A DNA stretch of 64,000 nucleotides from RGIG4079 sp045637505 (lineage in GTDB: Bacteria > Bacteroidota > Bacteroidia > Bacteroidales > Muribaculaceae): contig JAZTZO010000007.1 of assembly GCA_045637505.1 (NCBI GenBank), positions 36,820 through 100,819 on the forward strand, written 5' to 3'. Below are positions 51,436-60,048 of the stretch, piece after piece (the first letter of the stretch is position 1; each line of letters starts with the position of its first letter). The notes under the pieces were generated by a model. It saw nothing but the letters and a program-made list of their open reading frames with translations, was not told where the DNA came from and searched no databases. The position numbers and the translations under genes are program-made.

Positions 51436-54246
51436 ATGGCGAAAACAAAAATTAGTAAAATAGCAAAAGACCTCAATGTGTCGGTTTCTACTGCAATTGA
51501 GTTCTTGCGTAAAAAGAATATCACAGTTGAAGACAACCCCAATGCTCGCATTGAGGATGACGCTGTAGATATTCTCATCAACGAGTTCCGTAGCGATAAA
51601 GACCAAAAAATCAAATCGGAACAATTCTCATTTGAACGCCAAAAAGAGAAAACTAAACCTGCTCAAAAAGAAGCAGCAAAGCCAGTTGAAGAAATCACAT
51701 TGTCGGTAGAGCCTACTGCTCAACCCAAAATTGTGGGCAAAATCGACATTAACAACATTGGCAAACCTGCGCCTAAAGCTCCCGAAAAAGTAGAACTACC
51801 TAAAAAAGGAAAGGCACCTGCCCCCGAACAACCCAAAGCAAAGGTTGCTCCCGAGAAAAAACCTCAACCCAAGGTAGAAAAGAAAGAAGAGCCTAAAGCA
51901 CAACCAGCCATAGCCAAGGAAAAGGTTGAGCCAGCCAAAGTTGAGCCTAAACAAGAAGTGGAAACACCACAACCTCAAGAAAAGAAAGATGAAGAAATCT
52001 TCACAATGAGTCGCCCTACTGTGACTCCTACTATCAATGTTGTGGGTAAAATCGACCTCTCGGCTATTAATCAGCAAACTCGTCCAAAGAAAAAAAGTAA
52101 AGAGGAGAAACGCAAAGAGCGTCTTGCAAAAGACAATGCTACTCAACAAAATAACGGTAACGCTCAAAATGGCGACCGCAAAAAACGCAAACGCATTGTC
52201 AGCAAAGAAAAAATCGACATCGAAAAAGCAGGACAACAGGTTAACAATAACCACAACAACAATAATAACAACAAAAACGAGCATCCTCGTCGCGAAAAGG
52301 CAGGAAAAGACAAAAACAAACGTCCTATCCACACCGAAGTAAACGAAGAAGATGTACAAAAACAAATTAAAGAAACTCTTGCTCGTCTCACAAGCAAGGA
52401 CAAAGGCTTGAAGAAAGGTGCTAAATGGCGTAAAGAAAAACGCGAAGCAAGTGCTAACCGCGAACGCGAAGCTGCTGAACTCGAACAAGCTGAAAGCAAG
52501 ATATTAAAACTCACCGAATTCGTTACCGCCAACGACTTGGCTGTGATGATGAACGTGCCCATCAACAACGTCATTGCTACATGTATGAACCTTGGCGTTA
52601 TGGTTTCAATCAACCAACGCCTCGATGCCGAAACAATCAATATCGTTGCCGAAGAATTTGGTTTCAAAACCGAATATGTTTCGGCCGAAGTTTCTGAAGC
52701 TATCGAACAAGAAGAAGACCGCGAAGAAGACTTGACCAACCGTCCTCCTGTAGTAACAGTGATGGGACACGTTGACCATGGTAAAACTTCTTTGCTCGAC
52801 TACATTCGCAATGCCAATGTTATTGCTGGTGAAGCTGGTGGTATCACACAACACATAGGTGCATACAATGTAAAACTTTCTGACGGTCGTCACATCACAT
52901 TCCTCGACACTCCTGGTCACGAAGCATTTACTGCGATGCGTGCTCGTGGTGCTAAAATCACCGACCTTTGTATCATCATCGTTGCTGCCGACGATAGCGT
53001 GATGCCTCAAACTGTCGAAGCTATCAACCACGCATCGGCTGCAGGTGTCCCCATCGTGTTTGCAATAAACAAAATAGATAAGCCTACTGCCAACCCCGAC
53101 AAGATTAAAGAAGCTCTTGCTGCAATGAACTATCTTGTTGAAGACTGGGGCGGTAAATATCAATCTCAAGACATCTCGGCTAAAAAAGGTATTGGCGTAG
53201 ATGAATTGATGGAAAAAGTGCTTCTTGAAGCCGAAATGCTCGAGCTCAAGGCCAACCCTAATCGCAAAGCTGTGGGTTCAATCATCGAATCTTCACTCGA
53301 CAAAGGTCGTGGCTATGTTGCAACAGTACTCGTTCAAAACGGTACTCTTCGCGTAGGCGACACTATCCTTGCCGGTACTCACTATGGTAAAGTAAAAGCG
53401 ATGTTCAATGAGCGTAACCAACGCATCACCGAAGCTGGCCCTGCTACTCCTACATTGATTCTCGGTCTCAACGGTGCTCCTACTGCAGGCGACACTTTCA
53501 ATGTGATGGACAGCGACCAAGAAGCTCGCGAAATTGCAACAAAACGCGAACAGCTTCAACGCGAACAACGCGAACGCACCACTATCGGCCTCACTCTTGA
53601 AGAGATTGCTCGTCGTCGTGCTCTCGGCAACTTCCACGAACTCAACATCATCGTCAAAGGCGATGTGGACGGCTCAATCGAAGCATTGTCCGATTCGCTT
53701 CTCAAACTTTCTACCGAAGAAATTCAAGTCAATGTTATCCACAAAGCCGTGGGTGCTATTTCTGAAAGTGATGTTGTACTCGCTGCTGCTTCCGACGCTA
53801 TTATCATCGGTTTCCAAGTGCGTCCTTCACTCCCTGCTCGTCGTGCTGCCGAACGTGATGGAGTTGACATTCGTCTTTACTCTGTCATCTACCAAGCTAT
53901 CGAAGAGGTTAAAGACGCAATGGAAGGTATGCTTGCTCCCGAAATCAAAGAAGAAATCACAGGTACTGCCGAAGTACTTCAAACCTACAAGATTTCAAAA
54001 GTGGGAACAATTGCCGGATGTATGGTGCGTGAAGGTAAAATCAAACGCGCTTGCAAAATTCGCCTCATTCGTGATGGCATCGTAATCTACACTGGCGATT
54101 TAGGTTCACTCAAACGCTTCAAAGACGACGTGAAAGAAGTTGCTTCGGGCTACGATTGTGGTCTTAATATTGCCGGATATAACGACATCAAAGAAGGCGA
54201 CATCATCGAAGGATTTGAAGAAGTTGAAGTATCTCGTTCTTTGTAA
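51436..54246 (+). CDS. infB: Translation initiation factor IF-2
   Basis: 936 residues. N-terminal IF2N domain (KISKIAKDLNVSVSTAIEFLRKKN), a long low-complexity Lys/Pro/Glu/Asn-rich linker (about 70-330, including a run of Asn codons), second IF2N-like part, then G domain (VTVMGHVDHGKTSLLDYIR, DTPGHEAFTAMRARG, NKIDK), and domains II-IV (QTYKISKVGTIAGCMVREGKIKR). GTPase that brings initiator tRNA to the 30S subunit. Several long antisense frames across its linker are composition shadows. Confidence 0.98.
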   Translation: MAKTKISKIAKDLNVSVSTAIEFLRKKNITVEDNPNARIEDDAVDILINEFRSDKDQKIKSEQFSFERQKEKTKPAQKEAAKPVEEITLSVEPTAQPKIVGKIDINNIGKPAPKAPEKVELPKKGKAPAPEQPKAKVAPEKKPQPKVEKKEEPKAQPAIAKEKVEPAKVEPKQEVETPQPQEKKDEEIFTMSRPTVTPTINVVGKIDLSAINQQTRPKKKSKEEKRKERLAKDNATQQNNGNAQNGDRKKRKRIVSKEKIDIEKAGQQVNNNHNNNNNNKNEHPRREKAGKDKNKRPIHTEVNEEDVQKQIKETLARLTSKDKGLKKGAKWRKEKREASANREREAAELEQAESKILKLTEFVTANDLAVMMNVPINNVIATCMNLGVMVSINQRLDAETINIVAEEFGFKTEYVSAEVSEAIEQEEDREEDLTNRPPVVTVMGHVDHGKTSLLDYIRNANVIAGEAGGITQHIGAYNVKLSDGRHITFLDTPGHEAFTAMRARGAKITDLCIIIVAADDSVMPQTVEAINHASAAGVPIVFAINKIDKPTANPDKIKEALAAMNYLVEDWGGKYQSQDISAKKGIGVDELMEKVLLEAEMLELKANPNRKAVGSIIESSLDKGRGYVATVLVQNGTLRVGDTILAGTHYGKVKAMFNERNQRITEAGPATPTLILGLNGAPTAGDTFNVMDSDQEAREIATKREQLQREQRERTTIGLTLEEIARRRALGNFHELNIIVKGDVDGSIEALSDSLLKLSTEEIQVNVIHKAVGAISESDVVLAAASDAIIIGFQVRPSLPARRAAERDGVDIRLYSVIYQAIEEVKDAMEGMLAPEIKEEITGTAEVLQTYKISKVGTIAGCMVREGKIKRACKIRLIRDGIVIYTGDLGSLKRFKDDVKEVASGYDCGLNIAGYNDIKEGDIIEGFEEVEVSRSL

Positions 54247-54258
54247 TATCTTAGGCTA

Positions 54259-54738
54259 ATGCCAATAGCCTACATAAATATAGGTTCTAATATGGGTAAC
54301 CGCCAAGCTCTCATCGAGCAAGCGGTTGCCCATATTGAGTTTTTATGTGGTGCGAAGTGCCAGCAATCGCCCATTATCGAATCGGCGCCATGGGGCTTTG
54401 AGTCGCCACACCCATTCCTAAACGTTGGGATTGCCATCAAAACCAATATCACCCCCATCGACCTACTACAAGAATTGCTCAAAATCGAAAAAAGCATTTC
54501 AGCAGCATCTCACCGCGATAAAAACGGCAACTACATCGATCGCCAAATTGATATTGACCTCATTGCAGTTGATGATATTGTCGTCGATTCACCCACACTA
54601 CAACTCCCTCATCCACGAATGCACATTCGCGACTTCGTACTCACTCCCATGATGCATCTCAACCCCCATTGGGTACACCCCATTTTAAATCAATCAATAA
54701 CTCATCTCCACAACCAATTATATGAAAAAGATAATTAA
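54259..54738 (+). CDS. folK: 2-amino-4-hydroxy-6-hydroxymethyldihydropteridine diphosphokinase
   Basis: 159 residues: AYINIGSNMGNRQALIEQA, ESAPWGF, FLNVGIAIKTNITPIDLLQELLKIEKSI, DRQIDIDLIAVDDIV, LPHPRMHIRDFVLTPM: complete HPPK pattern with ATP/Mg-binding DIDL. Folate synthesis. Overlaps the following thioesterase gene by 17 nt. Confidence 0.95.
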   Translation: MPIAYINIGSNMGNRQALIEQAVAHIEFLCGAKCQQSPIIESAPWGFESPHPFLNVGIAIKTNITPIDLLQELLKIEKSISAASHRDKNGNYIDRQIDIDLIAVDDIVVDSPTLQLPHPRMHIRDFVLTPMMHLNPHWVHPILNQSITHLHNQLYEKDN

Positions 54739-55198
54739 CCCTTGGCTCGACCTCGCTCACGAAGGTTACAACTGTTTTGCTTGCGCACCCAACAACCCTT
54801 GCGGGCTCAAAATGGAATTTTGGGAAGATGGCGACGATATTGTTTCGTTTTGGAATCCCGATAACAACTTCCAAGGTTGGCTCAACACACTTCACGGAGG
54901 CATACAAGCCACAGTGATTGACGAAATCGCAGCATGGGTAATCGCTCGCAAACTCCAAACTACCGGCGTTACCACCAACCTCAACATGAAATATCGCCGT
55001 CCAATACCCACTGGCGACAATGTCACAGTTGAAGCACGCGCACGATTGCGCGAACAAAAACGCATGTTTGCCATCATCGATGTAACACTATCGGTAAAAG
55101 GACGCGTGTGTTCCGAAGGCGAGCTCACCTACTACTGTGTTTCAAAAGAAAAAGCTGCCGAAGAATTCCACTTCCGCGGTTGCGAAGTAGAAGAATAA
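54722..55198 (+). CDS. PaaI/hotdog-fold thioesterase
   Basis: 158 residues: CFACAPNNPCGLKMEFWEDGDDI, FQGWLNTLHGGIQATVIDEIAAWVI, MKYRRPIPTGDNVTVEARAR: the hotdog-fold acyl-CoA thioesterase layout with the His-Gly-Gly...Asp-Glu helix. Substrate unknown. Coupled to folK by overlap; convergent with recO, 6 nt apart. Confidence 0.9.
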   Translation: MKKIINPWLDLAHEGYNCFACAPNNPCGLKMEFWEDGDDIVSFWNPDNNFQGWLNTLHGGIQATVIDEIAAWVIARKLQTTGVTTNLNMKYRRPIPTGDNVTVEARARLREQKRMFAIIDVTLSVKGRVCSEGELTYYCVSKEKAAEEFHFRGCEVEE

Positions 55199-55204
55199 TA
55201 AATC

Positions 55205-55930
55205 CTACACCCACAAGGCTCGCAACACATCGAGCGATTGCGTTTGAGAGAGCGAACTATAGTGAATTGTGTAGTATTCAAGAATTTTATCGAGCAAGTC
55301 ATTGCGTTGATTGCGATTAAACTTATAGAATCGCATATTATCAAATGTGATGCGCGATAACATAGCCAACACAGCCGCATCGTCGGCATTAAGATATTTG
55401 TGGTGCAATGGAGGGGTCATTCTAAATCGCCCCTCTTGCATATCAAATACAGCCCCCTTTTGATAACTTGAGATATCGGGTTCAATACCTATAAATCGGC
55501 CTAAACGATAAAGAAAACAAAGATGATAGTTGGCAATACCATCGGCCATCACATCAAAACGCGTAATCGCATCAACCAAAAAAGCAAAAGTAGCATTATC
55601 GCTTTGGCTCTCACGCAACACAGCATTCAACACCTCGGCAATAAACAACGACACAGCACTCTTCACCGGATGAGAATGTAACCCATGTAGAGGCACCAAT
55701 ACTCGTGGATCACGCATTGTGTGTAATTCACGCCCCGGCTTAATCGATGCCACGCACTCAAAGATGCTCAACGGCATAAACAATGCCCGGCGACGATTAG
55801 CCTCTCGACCATTCCCTGCCGATACAAGAAACGACAATCGCCCCATCTCAAGAGAATATACACTCAAGATTGAATGCTTATCGTTATACTTAATTGTGCG
55901 TAATGCTATACAATGTAGAGGCTGATACAT
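55205..55930 (-). CDS. recO: DNA repair protein RecO
   Basis: 241 residues: N-terminal OB fold (LHCIALRTIKYNDKHSILSVYSLEMGRLSFLVSAG), then the helical part (LFIAEVLNAVLRESQSDNATFAFL). RecO loads RecA with RecR. The zinc-finger cysteines of some RecO proteins are not seen. The only minus-strand gene between 41 and 64 kb. Confidence 0.92.
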   Translation of the reverse strand: MYQPLHCIALRTIKYNDKHSILSVYSLEMGRLSFLVSAGNGREANRRRALFMPLSIFECVASIKPGRELHTMRDPRVLVPLHGLHSHPVKSAVSLFIAEVLNAVLRESQSDNATFAFLVDAITRFDVMADGIANYHLCFLYRLGRFIGIEPDISSYQKGAVFDMQEGRFRMTPPLHHKYLNADDAAVLAMLSRITFDNMRFYKFNRNQRNDLLDKILEYYTIHYSSLSQTQSLDVLRALWV

Positions 55931-56034
55931 AACTCAAAATATTTGATAAAGATACTAAAAACACACCTATTTTTACCTTTTTACCCCTAAAAACATAAAA
56001 AAATGAATTATTTTTCTGCTTTTCTTTCAAAATA

Positions 56035-56067
56035 TTTGCACATATAAAAATTTGTCCCTAAATTTGC
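56035..56067 (+). promoter_or_regulatory. Promoter of the tRNA-Glu-rpsT-tRNA-Glu unit
   Basis: TTTG (56035-56038), 20-nt spacer, TAAATTTGC (56059-56067), 26 nt before the first tRNA. The cleanest promoter of the window. Confidence 0.8.
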
Positions 56068-56093
56068 ACTCGCAATTTCGGGGAAACCCTTAC

Positions 56094-56165
56094 GGCCCAT
56101 TCGTCTATCGGTTAGGACGCAAGATTTTCATTCTTGAAAGAGGAGTTCGATTCTCCTATGGGCTA
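56094..56165 (+). tRNA. tRNA-Glu (anticodon UUC), copy 1
   Basis: 72 nt: acceptor GGCCCAT/ATGGGCT, D-arm GTCTATCGGTTAGGAC, anticodon loop TTTTCAT-type giving UUC, T-arm GAGGAGTTCGATTCTCC, discriminator A. CCA not encoded. Confidence 0.95.
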
Positions 56166-56208
56166 CAATTAATAAACAATAACTTAAAGATTTAAAGATT
56201 TATTTATA

Positions 56209-56466
56209 ATGGCAAATCATAAATCATCTGAAAAGAGAATTCGTCAAACTAAGGTTCGTAACGCTCGCAATCGTTACTATGCTAAAACTGCTCGTAACGC
56301 CGTTCGTCGCCTTCGTGCTATGACCGACCTCGCTGAAGCTCAAGAAGCTTACAAAAAAGTTAGCGCTATGCTCGATCGTCTTGCTTCTAAAAAGACTATC
56401 TCTAAAAACAAAGCTGCTAACCTCAAGAGCAAGCTCGCTCACCACATCAGCAAAATCTCTGCTTAA
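56209..56466 (+). CDS. rpsT: 30S ribosomal protein S20
   Basis: 85 residues: MANHKSSEKRIRQTKVRNARNRYYAKTARNAVRRLRAM..KTISKNKAANLKSKLAHHI, typical bS20. Lies between two identical tRNA-Glu genes, sharing one transcript in all likelihood. Confidence 0.97.
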   Translation: MANHKSSEKRIRQTKVRNARNRYYAKTARNAVRRLRAMTDLAEAQEAYKKVSAMLDRLASKKTISKNKAANLKSKLAHHISKISA

Positions 56467-56489
56467 TTTTTAGCAGCCTGATATTTGTT

Positions 56490-56561
56490 GGCCCATTCGT
56501 CTATCGGTTAGGACGCAAGATTTTCATTCTTGAAAGAGGAGTTCGATTCTCCTATGGGCTA
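56490..56561 (+). tRNA. tRNA-Glu (anticodon UUC), copy 2
   Basis: Identical over all 72 nt to copy 1 at 56094-56165. Follows rpsT by 23 nt and is followed by a terminator. Confidence 0.95.
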
Positions 56562-56567
56562 CCTCAA

Positions 56568-56598
56568 AGCATCTATCTCACAAAGGTAGATGCTTTTG
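56568..56598 (+). terminator. Terminator after the second tRNA-Glu
   Basis: 11-bp stem (56568-56578 with 56584-56594, one G-U pair) followed by TTTTGG; 6 nt after the tRNA. Confidence 0.7.
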
Positions 56599-56642
56599 GT
56601 ATTTTATTGCTGATTATTAACCTATAACTGAAAAATTCTTTG

Positions 56643-56650
56643 TAAATTTG
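56643..56650 (+). promoter_or_regulatory. -7 element for pheT
   Basis: TAAATTTG, 23 nt before the pheT ATG at 56674; no matching -33. Confidence 0.45.
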
Positions 56651-56673
56651 CGTAATTATTACAAATCATAATT

Positions 56674-59139
56674 ATGAATATATCATATAACTGGCTCAAA
56701 GAATATGCCGACTTCAACCTCTCCCCCGAAGAGCTTGGAGCCGCTCTCACATCTATCGGCCTCGAAACCGGTGGTATTGAAGAAGTTGAATCAATTCGCG
56801 GTGGCTTGCGTGGCATCGTAATTGGGAAAGTATTAACATGCGAAGAACACCCCAATAGCGACCACCTACACATCACTACTTGCGACCTCGGCAATGGTGA
56901 ACCCACCCAAATCGTGTGTGGTGCACCTAATGTTGCTGCCGGACAAACTGTTGTAGTGGCAACCGTGGGAACAACTCTCTATGATGGCGACCAAGAATTC
57001 CAAATTAAAAAGTCTAAAATTCGCGGTGTGGAATCATTTGGTATGATTTGCGCCGAGGACGAAATAGGCATCGGTCATTCTCACGATGGAATCATCGTAT
57101 TGAACGACGATGTAAAACCAGGCACACCTGCTGCCGAATACTACAACCTCACAAGCGACTATGTACTTGAGGTTGACCTAACACCCAACCGCATCGACGC
57201 TGCTTCACACTATGGCGTGGCTCGCGACCTTTGTGCATGGTTATCTCAAAACAAAGGCGAAGCCACTCCTCAACGCCCATCGGTTGACGCATTTAGCATC
57301 GACCGCCAAGATGGCGCAATTGAAGTAGCCGTTGAAAATGCCGAAGCATGTCCTCGCTATGCTGGGCTTACAATACGCAATGTTAAGGTTACTGAAAGCC
57401 CTCAATGGCTTAAAGATCGTTTGACAGCGATTGGACAACGCCCCATCAACAGCATTGTTGACATCACCAACTATCTTCTCCACGCAATGGGACAACCTCT
57501 CCACTGCTTTGACCTCGACAAGGTAAAAGGTGATAAAATTGTGGTTCGCAACTGCGCCGAAGGTACTCCTTTCACCACTCTCGACGAAGTTGAACGCAAA
57601 CTCAATAGCGCCGACTTGATGATTTGCAACGCCGAAGAGCCTATGTGTATGGCTGGTGTATTTGGTGGTCTTGACTCGGGCGTTACCGAAGGGACTACAT
57701 CAATATTCCTTGAAAGTGCTTACTTCAACCCCACAACAGTGCGCAAAACTGCTCGTCGTCACGGGCTCAACACCGACTCTTCATTCCGTTTTGAGCGTGG
57801 CGTTGACCCAAGCAACACAATCTACGTGTTGAAACTTGCAGCTTTGATGGTAAAAGAAATTGCAGGTGGCGAAATTTGTGGCGAAATCGTTGACATCTAC
57901 CCCAACGAAATCAAACCATTCCCTGTTACACTCTCTTATGAATACCTCAACAATCTCATTGGCAAAGAAATCCCCGCCGAGACTGTTGATAATATACTCC
58001 GTTCACTCGAAATCGAGATTAAAGACCGTCGCGACGGCGAAATCGATCTCGAAGTGCCCACCTATCGCGTTGATGTGCAACGCCCTTGCGATGTAGTTGA
58101 AGATGTGTTGCGCATCTATGGTTACAACAACATTGAGTTTGATAACACTCTCCACGCAACACTCTCTTACAAAACATTTACCGACAGTGCTAACGACCTT
58201 CGTGAACTCATTAGCAACCAATTGACTGCTGTAGGATTCAACGAAATCCTCAACAACTCTCTTTCGGCCGAAAGCTACTACGAAGGACTCTCTCAATACC
58301 CTGTTGCCAACTGCGTGAAGTTGCTTAATCCATTGAGCAACGACCTCAATGTAATGCGTCAAACATTGCTCTTTGGTGGTCTTGAATCACTCTCACACAA
58401 CATCAACCGTCGCTCAAGCGACTTGATGATGTATGAATTTGGCAATGTATATCACTTCAACCCTGAAGCAGAATCAACTGCCGAAACTCCACTTGCACCA
58501 TATAGCGAAAGTGAAAAACTCGCTTTATGGCTCACTGGCAACATTCGCCAAGGCAACTGGGCTCGCAGCGAAGAAGCAGCAACTATTTACGATCTCAAGG
58601 CGATTGTAGCCAACATCTTCGCTCGCCTCGGCATCTCTACTCGCGAGATAGCCCTCACTGAAGGTAATGACGAGATATATAGCGCATCAATCAATATCGC
58701 TACTCGTGCCGGCAAGCAACTCGGCACAATGGGCATCGTCGCTAAAGCAATCCTCAAGAAAGCCGACATCAAGCAAGAGGTACTCTTTGCCGAACTCGAC
58801 TGGAATGCAATCGTAAAACTCGCCGTTAAGAAGAAAGTTACATTTGCTCCACTACCCAAAACTCAACCTGTGAAACGCGACCTTGCACTCCTCATCGACA
58901 AGGCCGTTACAATGTCACAAATTGAAGCCGTAGTGAGAGAAAGCGAACGCAAATTACTCAAAGATGTAACACTCTTTGATGTATATGAAGGTAAAAACCT
59001 CCCCGAAGGCAAGAAATCATATGCGATTGCAATGACTATCCAAGACGACGAAAAAACTCTCCAAGACAAGCAAATCGAAGCTGTGATGAACAAAATCATC
59101 ACCAACCTCGAAAAACGACTTGGCGCATCACTCCGATAA
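56674..59139 (+). CDS. pheT: Phenylalanyl-tRNA synthetase beta subunit
   Basis: 821 residues: N-terminal B1 (MNISYNWLKEYADFNLSPEELGAALTSIGLE), tRNA-binding OB domain (IVIGKVLTCEEHPNSDHLHITTCDLG, CGAPNVAAGQTVVVA), B3/B4 (LTPNRIDAASHYGVARDL; RYAGLTIRNVKV), B5, catalytic-like domain and C-terminal FDX-ACB domain (PKTQPVKRDLALLIDKAV). Full length. pheS is not adjacent, so the subunits are encoded apart. Confidence 0.97.
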   Translation: MNISYNWLKEYADFNLSPEELGAALTSIGLETGGIEEVESIRGGLRGIVIGKVLTCEEHPNSDHLHITTCDLGNGEPTQIVCGAPNVAAGQTVVVATVGTTLYDGDQEFQIKKSKIRGVESFGMICAEDEIGIGHSHDGIIVLNDDVKPGTPAAEYYNLTSDYVLEVDLTPNRIDAASHYGVARDLCAWLSQNKGEATPQRPSVDAFSIDRQDGAIEVAVENAEACPRYAGLTIRNVKVTESPQWLKDRLTAIGQRPINSIVDITNYLLHAMGQPLHCFDLDKVKGDKIVVRNCAEGTPFTTLDEVERKLNSADLMICNAEEPMCMAGVFGGLDSGVTEGTTSIFLESAYFNPTTVRKTARRHGLNTDSSFRFERGVDPSNTIYVLKLAALMVKEIAGGEICGEIVDIYPNEIKPFPVTLSYEYLNNLIGKEIPAETVDNILRSLEIEIKDRRDGEIDLEVPTYRVDVQRPCDVVEDVLRIYGYNNIEFDNTLHATLSYKTFTDSANDLRELISNQLTAVGFNEILNNSLSAESYYEGLSQYPVANCVKLLNPLSNDLNVMRQTLLFGGLESLSHNINRRSSDLMMYEFGNVYHFNPEAESTAETPLAPYSESEKLALWLTGNIRQGNWARSEEAATIYDLKAIVANIFARLGISTREIALTEGNDEIYSASINIATRAGKQLGTMGIVAKAILKKADIKQEVLFAELDWNAIVKLAVKKKVTFAPLPKTQPVKRDLALLIDKAVTMSQIEAVVRESERKLLKDVTLFDVYEGKNLPEGKKSYAIAMTIQDDEKTLQDKQIEAVMNKIITNLEKRLGASLR

Positions 59140-59181
59140 TTAAACAAATTAAAAATTAACAATATAAAACAATAAACCACA

Positions 59182-59904
59182 ATGGGAAGAGCCTTTGAAT
59201 ATCGCAAAGCAAGAAAACTCAAACGCTGGGGCAATATGTCTCGCACATTCACTCGTATCGGTAAAGAAATCACCATCGCTGCTAAAGCAGGTGGTCCCGA
59301 CCCCGATACCAACCCTCGTTTGCGCGCTTTGATGCAAAATGCTAAAGCTGCAAACATGCCAAAAGATACCGTTGAACGCGCTATCAAAAAAGCAACCGAC
59401 AAAGATACTGGTGACTACAAAGAAATCATCTATGAAGGATATGGTCCTTTCGGTATCGCTATCGTTGTTGAAGCTGCAACCGACAACAACACTCGTACTG
59501 TTGCCAATGTTCGCTCTTATTTCAACAAATTTGGTGGTAGCCTTGGTACTTCAGGCAGTTTAACATTCCTTTTCGAACACAAATGTACATTCCATGTTAT
59601 CGCCAAAGAAGGTGTTGACCTTGAAGAACTTGAACTCGAACTCATCGACTTCGGTGTAGATGAAATCGACTTCGACGAAGAAGAAAATGTAATCGTACTT
59701 TCTGCTCCATTTGAATGCAACTCTGAAATTCAAAAATATCTCGAAGAAAACGGCTTCGAAATCAAGAGCTCTGAATTTGTTCGCATTCCTAACGATCTCA
59801 AAGAGGTTAACGAAGAGCAACGCGTTCAACTCGAAAAACTACTCGAAAAATTCGAAGATGACGACGATGTTCAAAATGTATTCCACAACATGAAAGAAGA
59901 CTAA
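59182..59904 (+). CDS. YebC/PmpR family protein
   Basis: 240 residues: MGRAFEYRKARKLKRWGNMSRTFTRIGKEITIAAKAGGPDPDTNPRLRALMQNAKAANMPKDTVERAIKKA, YEGYGPFGIAIVVEAATDNNTRTVANVRSYFNKFGGSLG. YebC-type protein, classed as transcriptional regulator; members have also been linked to translation of proline-rich stretches. Ends at a strong terminator. Confidence 0.95.
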   Translation: MGRAFEYRKARKLKRWGNMSRTFTRIGKEITIAAKAGGPDPDTNPRLRALMQNAKAANMPKDTVERAIKKATDKDTGDYKEIIYEGYGPFGIAIVVEAATDNNTRTVANVRSYFNKFGGSLGTSGSLTFLFEHKCTFHVIAKEGVDLEELELELIDFGVDEIDFDEEENVIVLSAPFECNSEIQKYLEENGFEIKSSEFVRIPNDLKEVNEEQRVQLEKLLEKFEDDDDVQNVFHNMKED

Positions 59905-59926
59905 TCAATCACTTCTATCATATCAC

Positions 59927-59960
59927 AAAGCGAATAGGCACTCCCTATTCGCTTTTTTTA
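59927..59960 (+). terminator. Terminator after the YebC gene
   Basis: 11-bp stem (59928-59938 with 59944-59954) followed by seven T. A TACATTTG at 60000-60007 is a possible -7 box for the next gene. Confidence 0.85.
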
Positions 59961-60048
59961 TTTTTTACATAAACTTGCACATTTCTAATTATTTATCACT
60001 ACATTTGTAGTAAATAAACATTCGTTACACCTAAATTTCACATTCTCT

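Noticed and set aside
51796..52739. Long minus-strand open frames across infB
   Set aside because: They mirror the Lys/Glu/Asn-rich linker codons of infB and have no start signals or protein-like composition.
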